Source: a bacterium
GTDB lineage: Bacteria > Oederibacteriota > PGYV01 > DSBP01
Direction of reading: 5' to 3'
Length of the DNA stretch: 5,118 nt
NCBI GenBank assembly: GCA_011049465.1
Contig: DSBP01000310.1
Coordinates: 1-5,118, forward strand
Shown here: one piece after another, positions 1 to 5,012 of the stretch
Layout of the letters: each line of letters opens with the position of its first letter
Numbering within the stretch: position 1 is the stretch's first letter
Position numbers and translations under genes: made by a program
Notes under the pieces: generated by a model
Told to the model about the DNA's origin: nothing
The model's database searches: none
The model's input: the letters and a program-made list of their open reading frames with translations, nothing else

Positions 1-870
1 GTCATAAACGGTCATTACTGATGTGTGGTCGGGCGTCACAAGCGGGCTGTTCGGGTCAAGCTGGTTCTGATGGAAGTAATAATTTTCAGTGCCCGCCGCC
101 GGTGGAATAACTCCGCCCGGCCTTACGCCTGCTCTTATCTCGTCAAGAGTCGGCGCGCTTCCGCCTGTCGCCACAGGCGCGGCATTTGGCGAGTAATTCG
201 AAGGAAGAGGCGCCGGATCCGCCGCAGGAACCGCCACAGTCGAAGCATAATCATTAAGCGGGGTCATGGAGTCAAGGTTGCCCGCAAACTTAATGTAGCT
301 TGTCATCTGCGCTGCCATTGTCATATCGCGCGGAATGATGATGTTTCCTATCCTCGAGATATCATTTGTGTTTATTGTGTATGTGGCTTCCCTTATCTGG
401 TTCTCAGGGTTGTCTCCAAGTACTCCGAAAATATTCCTCTCGAGTCCTCCCATCCATCCCTGGAGAATCTGCCCTCCTGAAGTCGTCAGGTTTCCGTAGT
501 TGTCCTGGTAAAAATTTCCTGCCCTTGTAAAGAAAGACTGATTTCCTGATTTTACGGCAAAGAACCCCTCTCCGGTGATTGCCACATCAAGCGGGTTTCC
601 TGTTGTCTGAATCGCGCCCTGGGTCATTATTGTGTCAATTGACCCCATTGTCGCGCCGAGCCCCATCTGCTGAGGGTTTTTTCCGCCGATGTTCGCCGAT
701 ATGTTGGCGGCTGAAGCAGCGCCCATCATCTGCGTTACCTGCTCCTTGAATGTCACCCTCTGCGATTTGTAACCTACTGTGTTGACGTTGGAGATGTTGT
801 TGCCGATTGTGTTCATCCATGTGGAGTGAATTCTCAACCCCGATATGGATGAAAAAAGTGAACCCATCAT
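1..870 (-). CDS. flgE: Flagellar hook protein FlgE, N-terminal 290 residues (cut by window edge)
   Basis: FlgE polymerises into the extracellular hook that joins the basal-body rod to the filament. Translating from the ATG at 870 gives 290 codons with no stop before base 1, so the 3' end lies outside the window. Residues 5-40 form the flagellar rod/hook N-terminal domain, with the signature GNNISNVNTVGYKS at 23-36. Residues 84-140 carry the FlgE/FlgG core pattern QGAIQTTGNPLDVAI, GEGFFAV, FFTRAGNF and LQGW. The segment from about 203 to 285 is Pro/Ala-rich and longer than usual before the conserved TVYD at 287-290. Two adjacent ATGs exist. I chose the first because AAAGGAGG ends 9 nt upstream of it and MMxSLFSxxSGL is a usual FlgE/FlgG beginning. 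The gene is last in the visible operon and follows a 122-bp structured gap. The N-terminal half alone could resemble another hook/rod paralogue, but the context behind flgD favours FlgE. Confidence 0.93.
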   Translation of the reverse strand, partial: MMGSLFSSISGLRIHSTWMNTIGNNISNVNTVGYKSQRVTFKEQVTQMMGAASAANISANIGGKNPQQMGLGATMGSIDTIMTQGAIQTTGNPLDVAITGEGFFAVKSGNQSFFTRAGNFYQDNYGNLTTSGGQILQGWMGGLERNIFGVLGDNPENQIREATYTINTNDISRIGNIIIPRDMTMAAQMTSYIKFAGNLDSMTPLNDYASTVAVPAADPAPLPSNYSPNAAPVATGGSAPTLDEIRAGVRPGGVIPPAAGTENYYFHQNQLDPNSPLVTPDHTSVMTVYD

Positions 871-992
871 GTTAAATCGCCTCCTTTAAATTTTGTTGCG
901 TACGCGCTGTCCGCGCGCCGCGGAGGCCCCCTCTTCAACAAAACTGAAGAAGTCCGGCCCCGTTCCTCTTTCTCTTTCCTTTACAAAGAACA
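871..992 (-). promoter_or_regulatory. Structured 122-nt gap upstream of flgE
   Basis: The other gaps in this operon are 13 and 29 bp, so this one stands out. On the minus-strand RNA, bases 952-945 (CTTCTTCA) pair with 937-930 (TGAAGAGG) around a 7-nt loop, GTTTTGT, with one G-U pair. Six loop bases (943-938, TTTTGT) are complementary to ACAAAA at 896-891, three bases before AAAGGAGG at 887-880. The arms TTTTGTTG (943-936) and CAACAAAA (898-891) could also pair as a competing long-range stem. Between them is a GC-rich stretch with short stems, for example CGCGC at 903-907 against GCGCG at 913-917. I see no convincing sigma-70 or sigma-54 promoter and no coding frame here. A role in flgE translation or mRNA stability is inference. 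Confidence 0.45.
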
Positions 993-1391
993 TCATGCAA
1001 ATACCGCGCTGTCGATGTTGGTGAAGACATTTTCCTTCATCGCGGAATTGTCCATCGCGGTAATTACCGTTGAGTTTTTCACGCTTACAATAAGGGAAAA
1101 GTTCTCAAATACCATAAGCGTTTCGTTGGCGCCTTTGGAGCGCGCCTTCTCAAAGGCATTGCCAAGCCGCTTCATGTGGTCCTGGGTAAAATCAATGTCC
1201 CGTGACTGAAGCCTCTTCTCGGCATGGGAGGAAAACTTTATTCCCGGAACTTCACTCTGAGCCACCCTGTTTTCAAGAACTTCACTGAATGACGGCGTAC
1301 CCGGCCTGGCGGCAATACTCTGCTGGCGCTTCTGCGCTTCCTGCAGCTGCGACAGCTTCTGTATCTGGCTGTTGTTTATGTTATTTACCAT
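993..1391 (-). CDS. Flagellar operon protein, TIGR02530 family (between flgD and flgE)
   Basis: This 132-residue protein matches the small family annotated as 'flagellar operon protein' (TIGR02530), typically found between flgD and flgE. The recognition is from memory of the family pattern: KFSSHAEKRLQSRDID at 52-67, a helical AFEKARSKGA at 79-88, then SLIVSVKNSTVITAMD at 99-114 and ENVFTNIDSAV at 120-130. The N-terminal 30 residues are Gln-rich and probably helical or disordered. I see no signal peptide, membrane segment or cysteine. I know of no established function; a substrate, chaperone or regulator of hook assembly are all possible. The ATG at 1391 is preceded by AAAGGTGGTGAT, which contains the flgD stop codon, so translation is probably coupled to flgD. 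The gene is complete and of normal family length. Confidence 0.88.
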   Translation of the reverse strand: MVNNINNSQIQKLSQLQEAQKRQQSIAARPGTPSFSEVLENRVAQSEVPGIKFSSHAEKRLQSRDIDFTQDHMKRLGNAFEKARSKGANETLMVFENFSLIVSVKNSTVITAMDNSAMKENVFTNIDSAVFA

Positions 1392-1394
1392 AGC

Positions 1395-1406
1395 ATCACC
1401 ACCTTT
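1395..1406 (-). promoter_or_regulatory. Ribosome binding site overlapping the flgD stop codon
   Basis: The sequence AAAGGTGGTGAT differs by one base from a perfect match to the 16S rRNA 3' tail. It ends 3 nt before the ATG at 1391 (GGTGG core about 7 nt away). Its first two bases (1406-1405) are also the AA of the flgD TAA stop. A ribosome ending flgD would therefore sit on the start signal of the TIGR02530 gene, which suggests translational coupling. Confidence 0.7.
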
Positions 1407-1878
1407 AAGCCTTTATTTCCTTTACCTTTGAAAGGTCGTATTCCGTGCCGTTAATAAGCAATTTCGGCATGCCGTCCACAAATCTTACTACATTTACCGT
1501 TCCTTCTGCTGTGCCTGTCTCCATCTGCCCTGTCGCCGCGTTTAACTGGTCAAACTCCACAACCACTGTCTTGCCTATCAGTGAAGCTGCCTGCGACGTG
1601 TTCTGCATTACCATCAAACCTATAAGGTTTGTGTTCAGATCCTGCATTGCCAGCATCTGCGCTTCAAACCCCTGGTTCAGGTTTGTCATCTGCTCCAGCG
1701 AAGAAAACTGGGCAAGATCCGCGATAAACGACTCGTCTGTCATCGGTTTAAGCGGGTCCTGATACTTGAGTTTTGTTACCAAAAGCTGGAGAAAATCCTG
1801 CTTTCCAAGCGCGCTGTTCGGATTGTCCACAAGCGCCGTATAGATCGAATTTGAACCGCCAACTCCTTGTACGCTCAT
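1405..1878 (-). CDS. flgD: Flagellar hook assembly protein FlgD (hook cap), short form
   Basis: FlgD forms the cap on the growing hook and is needed for FlgE to polymerise; it is exported by the flagellar type III system. At 157 residues this is the short form, close to Bacillus-type FlgD and well below the roughly 230 residues of enterobacterial FlgD. Residues 24-70 carry the N-terminal cap signature LGKQDFLQLLVTKLKYQDPL, then DESFIADLAQFSSLEQMTNLN. Residues 73-100 are a Met/Gln-rich helix. Residues 100-157 resemble the small beta-rich C-terminal part (SLIGKTVVVEFD, then GTVNVVRF and LLINGTEYDL). The Fn3-like domain of longer FlgD proteins is not present. The ATG at 1878 has AGGAGG (1896-1891) 12 nt upstream. 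The gene lies 29 bp after fliK and 13 bp before the TIGR02530 gene, within one transcription unit. Confidence 0.95.
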   Translation of the reverse strand: MSVQGVGGSNSIYTALVDNPNSALGKQDFLQLLVTKLKYQDPLKPMTDESFIADLAQFSSLEQMTNLNQGFEAQMLAMQDLNTNLIGLMVMQNTSQAASLIGKTVVVEFDQLNAATGQMETGTAEGTVNVVRFVDGMPKLLINGTEYDLSKVKEIKA

Positions 1879-1907
1879 CTTGTTTTCACACCTCCTTCCT
1901 TTTTAGT

Positions 1908-4292
1908 TTAAGCCAAGAAATCAAGGTGGCCGTCTCCGGCCTCAAAGTACATTACATTCGCGCCGGCGCTCTCATCAGTCAGCGCCGCGCCCTGCCATTC
2001 ATCAAAACTGTTTGCCGAACCACGGCTGCCCGCGTCACGGCCCTGAGCTGAAACGTCAAAAGACTCGACATTATAACCTATGTTTGAGAGAGCCTGCCTT
2101 AACTCGCCTATATTTGCCCTTATTATATCCCGTGCTTCCCCCGTTACTGTCTCTATCTTTCCTATGAGAACCCTGTTATCCACAGCCTCAAGCCTTACCA
2201 CAACCCGGCCCAGTGATTCGGGCCTCAGTATTATGTTTATCCCGGTCTTCCTTATATTATCAGCACCGTTTTGGATATTGGTTACAACCTGTTTTATTAC
2301 TATGGCCTCCCTTACCCGCACCGCAAAATCCCTGATTGACTCAAAAACCTTTGTGTTTACGGGCGCCTGAATATCCCTTGATTCCTTTGATGTTATGTAT
2401 GTCTCGTTTATGGAAGCTGTTGCCCACTTCATCTCCTCCCTGACATTCTTTGAGACAAAATCTTTCAGCCCCGCATATGCCGCAGCCTCAGAAACAACGG
2501 GCACTTTTACGGCAGTCTCCGCGGAGTTTCTGATTCCCGCATCAGCCGCAGGCACAGCCTGAGCCTTTAAGGCTGCCGGCTCATTTTGGGCTGCTGCTGC
2601 TGCCAGCACAGCCGGCCTTGCCGGTTCTGTAAACAGCGCCTCTGCCGCAGGCTTTACAGCCTGCGTATTATTGGAAATTATGGTATTCTCACGGGTTAAC
2701 GCCTGTTCCTGACCGGGCTGCTTCGCGGCATCCGCGCTGATTTCGTTCGGCACAGGGATTACTATGGGCCTGAAACCCTCTGCCTTTGCCGTATTAATAA
2801 GAAGCACGCCGTCAGGCGTAACCTGTGATGAAGAATTGGAATAAGGCTTATAAACATATGCTGTTGAATTTTGAATGTTTATTTCGCCGTTCATGGACTT
2901 TAAAAGCACAAATATCTTCGCAAGCGTTTCATTTATCCCGTCTATTAAAGGGGCTGCCAACGCTCCATAATTCCCGCCCGGATTATTTCCTCCCTGAAAA
3001 CCGCTCTTTCCTGCCGCAACTGCCGCATTATTCCCCGCCGCATCGCCCTTATAAGCGCCCAATGAAGCAATGATTATTTTTTCAGCCGCAATAACAAGGC
3101 TGTTGATTTCAGCTAACAGCTTTTCCGCAATGATTTTTTCCGCTGTTTTGTCTCCGCTGCTTACAGCTCCTTTAAGCGCTGCTATTGAACCGTCTATTCT
3201 TTCAAGAGACACCCTTAAAGCTTCTGTTTCAGGTTGAGCGGGCCTGCTGTTATCCGGCGCATCGGGCCTGACAGTTATAAGGTTGCTTATCATGCCTTTC
3301 AGTAATTGAACCAGTTCATCGAGTTTTTCAGGTACGCGATTAACAGGCGCTGCCTGAGCCTGATTGACGGTTTTATCAGCAGGAGCATCTGCCCGGGCGG
3401 CGTCGTTGGCGCTGATAATTTTGGCTGCCTGTACATCCGCCTGAGGCTGCGGCTGATTAAGAACATTTCCCGCCTGTGTAAAAGCACCCTTAATAACCTC
3501 TGTCCCCGCTATTCCGTACACAGTTCCAAACGCCGCTGTTTTCACTGCCTGTTCCCCGTCAACAGCCTGAACACCGGGTTTTACGGCAATATACTGAACA
3601 ACCTCTGCTTTACCTGTATTTGTATGGGCCGGGCTGATTACGGAAGTACTTGTTATATCCGCAGGATTGAGCGCTGCATTTATTTTTACATCCGCAGCAT
3701 TGATTCCTGTATTTGTTTTTGCATCCGCAGTGTCAGTTTTTACCCCGCCAATTGTTTCAGCCATATTTGTTTTTTCACCCGGCAGCACGCCTGTGTTCTG
3801 CTGCGCATCAGCTGAATTCAAATTACTGCGTGCCTCTATGCCCTGCCTCAAAGCTGTTCCTTCTTCTGCTATTGATAACGGCACCGGCTTTCCGGCGGCA
3901 GTATTATTGTCCGCTGCCATCAGGACAGCGGCTATTTTTACCGCGGAAACAAATATCTTCTGCTCTGCCGCGCTTAACCCGTTTTCATTCACAATGGTTT
4001 TTAATGCCGTGTCCTGCGCGAGAGATTCATGCGGCCTTAATGACAGCTCATTTGTCCTGCCCATAACATGCATCATTGTTACTGCCTGATAAACCGCGGC
4101 CCTTACCGCAGGATTTTCTATGAGTGCGTTCTCTACTGTTGCTTTATCAGCCATCGGCTCAGAACCCATTATCTGCGACATTATGGAATTAAAATTATGA
4201 ATTCGGGATTCAAATGAATTTAAACCGGACTGATTATTTACGGGCATACTTAGAGCGTTTAAAGTTACTGCAACAGCGTTGAGATTAAACAA
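1908..4292 (-). CDS. fliK: Flagellar hook-length control protein FliK, unusually long, TTG start
   Basis: FliK is an exported ruler that measures hook length and switches the export gate (through FlhB) from hook to filament substrates. This one has 794 residues, against about 405 in Salmonella. Residues 618-747 form the C-terminal Flg_hook domain, with LRPESLGRVVVRLEAV from 689, then EIVTGEAR-like sequence (IETVTGEARDIIRANI) and ELRQALSNIGYNVESFDV. An acidic tail ends in GHLDFLA. The central part is Ala/Asn/Gln/Pro-rich and probably extended, with degenerate 11-residue repeats at 189-221 and a predicted helical stretch near 325-425. There is no cysteine and no signal peptide. The TTG at 4292 is chosen because AAAGGAGG sits 8 nt upstream. 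The in-frame GTG at 4301 overlaps that Shine-Dalgarno sequence and is unlikely to be used. This gene heads the operon, behind a strong sigma-70-type promoter. Confidence 0.93.
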   Translation of the reverse strand: MFNLNAVAVTLNALSMPVNNQSGLNSFESRIHNFNSIMSQIMGSEPMADKATVENALIENPAVRAAVYQAVTMMHVMGRTNELSLRPHESLAQDTALKTIVNENGLSAAEQKIFVSAVKIAAVLMAADNNTAAGKPVPLSIAEEGTALRQGIEARSNLNSADAQQNTGVLPGEKTNMAETIGGVKTDTADAKTNTGINAADVKINAALNPADITSTSVISPAHTNTGKAEVVQYIAVKPGVQAVDGEQAVKTAAFGTVYGIAGTEVIKGAFTQAGNVLNQPQPQADVQAAKIISANDAARADAPADKTVNQAQAAPVNRVPEKLDELVQLLKGMISNLITVRPDAPDNSRPAQPETEALRVSLERIDGSIAALKGAVSSGDKTAEKIIAEKLLAEINSLVIAAEKIIIASLGAYKGDAAGNNAAVAAGKSGFQGGNNPGGNYGALAAPLIDGINETLAKIFVLLKSMNGEINIQNSTAYVYKPYSNSSSQVTPDGVLLINTAKAEGFRPIVIPVPNEISADAAKQPGQEQALTRENTIISNNTQAVKPAAEALFTEPARPAVLAAAAAQNEPAALKAQAVPAADAGIRNSAETAVKVPVVSEAAAYAGLKDFVSKNVREEMKWATASINETYITSKESRDIQAPVNTKVFESIRDFAVRVREAIVIKQVVTNIQNGADNIRKTGINIILRPESLGRVVVRLEAVDNRVLIGKIETVTGEARDIIRANIGELRQALSNIGYNVESFDVSAQGRDAGSRGSANSFDEWQGAALTDESAGANVMYFEAGDGHLDFLA
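3630..3728 (-). repeat. Three degenerate 33-bp (11-residue) tandem repeats inside fliK
   Basis: The units are ADAKTNTGINA, ADVKINAALNP and ADITSTSVISP (FliK residues 189-199, 200-210 and 211-221). The Asp codons lie exactly 33 bp apart (3725, 3692, 3659), and the DNA around each shares the core GCGGAT. Similarity falls off after the first four residues of the third unit. They lie in the low-complexity linker before the C-terminal domain, where length changes would be tolerated. Confidence 0.6.
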
Positions 4293-4300
4293 TGGTTTCA

Positions 4301-4308
4301 CCTCCTTT
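4301..4308 (-). promoter_or_regulatory. fliK ribosome binding site (decides the TTG start)
   Basis: AAAGGAGG is a perfect 8-base match to the anti-Shine-Dalgarno sequence. It is followed by 8 nt (TGAAACCA) and then the TTG at 4292-4290, an ideal distance. The GTG at 4301-4299 shares a base with this element and so cannot be its start. A near copy, CCGCAAGGAGG, lies just upstream at 4328-4318 with no start codon at a usable distance. Confidence 0.85.
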
Positions 4309-4338
4309 GCGGAGGGCCCTCCTTGCGGTCCAGGCCCT
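4301..4338 (-). promoter_or_regulatory. Possible Shine-Dalgarno sequestering switch in the fliK leader
   Basis: In the minus-strand RNA, CCTCC (4315-4311) can pair with the GGAGG of the ribosome binding site (4305-4301) across a 5-nt GCAAA loop, hiding it. Alternatively, AGGGCC (4338-4333) can pair with GGCCCT (4318-4313) across a 14-nt loop. This second stem uses bases 4315-4313 and excludes the first. The perfect 12-bp DNA palindrome GGAGGGCCCTCC (4311-4322) lies in the middle. The pairings are visible in the sequence; the regulation is inferred. Confidence 0.35.
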
Positions 4339-4343
4339 GCTTT

Positions 4344-4373
4344 TTACTGAGCATTCGGCTCAGATTTTTTCAT
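4344..4373 (-). other. Possible 9-residue leader ORF in the fliK 5' UTR
   Basis: ATG at 4373 opens MKKSEPNAQ followed by TAA at 4346-4344, in the fliK frame, about 24 nt after the predicted transcription start. A 6-bp hairpin (CTGAGC/GCTCAG) occupies codons 4-9. There is no good Shine-Dalgarno sequence. A second overlapping frame begins at ATG 4354 (MLSKKQGLDRKEGPPQRR) and stops at TGA 4300-4298, immediately after the fliK ribosome binding site. Either may be chance; translation is not demonstrated. Confidence 0.2.
4347..4370 (+). terminator. Rho-independent terminator-like hairpin on the plus strand, antisense to the fliK leader
   Basis: CTGAGC (4347-4352) and GCTCAG (4358-4363) form a 6-bp stem with a 5-nt loop, followed by ATTTTTT (4364-4370). 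In the plus direction this has the form of an intrinsic terminator, although the stem is short. On the minus strand the hairpin is followed by TAAAAAGC, so it should not stop the fliK transcript. It would end only an antisense transcript coming from within fliK, for which I see no clear promoter. Confidence 0.35.
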
Positions 4374-4396
4374 CTCAACAAAGAGCACTTTTATTA

Positions 4397-4432
4397 CAGT
4401 CTAATTATACAAACCCTTTGCCTGTTTGTCAA
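4397..4432 (-). promoter_or_regulatory. Consensus sigma-70/sigma-A-type promoter for the fliK operon
   Basis: The -35 box is TTGACA (4432-4427) and the -10 box is TATAAT (4409-4404), with exactly 17 bp between them. Both hexamers are perfect. The DNA just upstream of the -35 (about 4433-4455) is A/T-rich and could act as an UP element. Transcription should begin near 4398-4395, giving a leader of about 105 nt before the TTG start of fliK. No sigma-54 (GG-N10-GC) element was found. Confidence 0.85.
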
Positions 4433-4517
4433 GAACATTTTTTAAATTCTTTTCGTTCCCGTTCTCCTGTCTTCACATGATATATCGGAACACGCCTCTT
4501 TTTCTTTAGTTTTATTT

Positions 4518-4550
4518 CTATTTTGGTTTCACAATACGAAACCAAAATAG
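4518..4550. repeat. Perfect inverted repeat, 13-bp arms, 7-nt spacer
   Basis: CTATTTTGGTTTC (4518-4530) and GAAACCAAAATAG (4538-4550) are exact reverse complements around ACAATAC. Pairing ends sharply at both flanks. The stem is A/T-rich and has no following T-run on either strand, so it is a poor intrinsic terminator. It lies about 85 bp upstream of the fliK -35 box. It could be a regulator-binding palindrome or the hairpin of a small mobile repeat. Confidence 0.75.
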
Positions 4551-4586
4551 TGGCGCAAAATTCCCTAATTACTTCTTTGTTGTGGT

Positions 4587-4671
4587 TTTTACTGGCTGCT
4601 TAACAACCTTCGCCCCAACACAAACTGATGCAGGACGGGGCTGGCAGTGGAAAATTTCGTCGAGAACTCAG
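4587..4671. repeat. 85-bp direct repeat, copy 1
   Basis: This copy matches 4801-4885 at a constant offset of 214 bp. The last 70 bases (4602-4671) are identical; the first 15 contain four mismatches (4591, 4593, 4598, 4601). Similarity ends abruptly after ctcag at the right end. No coding frame is shared sensibly, since the 214-bp offset puts the copies in different frames. Confidence 0.95.
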
Positions 4672-4743
4672 TACTGCAACTGAAAACTGATGAAATTTAA
4701 AAGTTTAAAGTTGGTACAACCCCCGAAAGACAAGACCCGCTTT

Positions 4744-4763
4744 GGGCGATTCGTGAATCGCCC
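4744..4763. repeat. Perfect palindrome GGGCGATTC / GAATCGCCC
   Basis: Nine-base arms (4744-4752 and 4755-4763) flank GT, followed by CTAC. From memory, palindromes of this type (gggcgattc..gaatcgcccctac) occur as dispersed intergenic repeats in many bacterial genomes. It lies between the two 85-bp repeats. There is no T-run, so a terminator is unlikely. Confidence 0.7.
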
Positions 4764-4800
4764 CTACAAAAACGACGCATAACGGTATTTAATCCGTGTC

Positions 4801-4885
4801 TTTTGCCGGCTACTAAACAACCTTCGCCCCAACACAAACTGATGCAGGACGGGGCTGGCAGTGGAAAATTTCGTCGAGAACTCAG
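4801..4885. repeat. 85-bp direct repeat, copy 2
   Basis: This is the second copy of the element at 4587-4671, with 81 of 85 bases the same and bases 4816-4885 identical. The sequence to its right (ggcgcgtctg...) differs from that after copy 1, so one copy may be a truncated member of a larger repeat family. The 130 bp between the copies contain a palindrome and no gene. Confidence 0.95.
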
Positions 4886-5012
4886 GGCGCGTCTGTGTTG
4901 TTCGCTATTCAACGCTATCCCAAACATCAAAGCACATCAGCGTTCAGGCCGCCCTAAAACCCGCGCCAGCCTAATCGCGTATATTCACGAATCTCCGGAT
5001 GACCAGGCTCAC

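Noticed and set aside
25..480. 151-codon plus-strand open frame opposite flgE
   Set aside because: It is an Arg-rich antisense shadow of the well-supported FlgE coding sequence, with no ribosome binding site or family motif.
3306..4089. Long plus-strand frames opposite fliK
   Set aside because: They are antisense to the Ala-rich FliK linker; their Cys/Phe/Ile-rich composition reflects the complementary codons and shows no protein family signal.
4293..4400. c-di-GMP riboswitch in the fliK leader
   Set aside because: Such switches often precede motility genes, so I looked for class I and II signatures. The conserved GEMM core sequences and the class II pseudoknot motifs are absent.
4518..4550. 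Intrinsic terminator of an upstream gene
   Set aside because: The stem is long and perfect, but it is A/T-rich and followed by neither a T-run on the plus strand nor one on the minus strand.
4551..4566. Sigma-54 promoter beginning TGGCGC
   Set aside because: The GC element expected ten bases after GG is missing (CC instead), and it points away from the flagellar genes.
4587..4885. CRISPR array
   Set aside because: There are only two repeat copies, 85 bp long and 129 bp apart, with no regular spacer series and no cas genes.
4697..4930. 77-codon minus-strand open frame
   Set aside because: It is the reverse reading of the same repeat, has no Shine-Dalgarno sequence and looks like a typical spurious product of a dispersed repeat.
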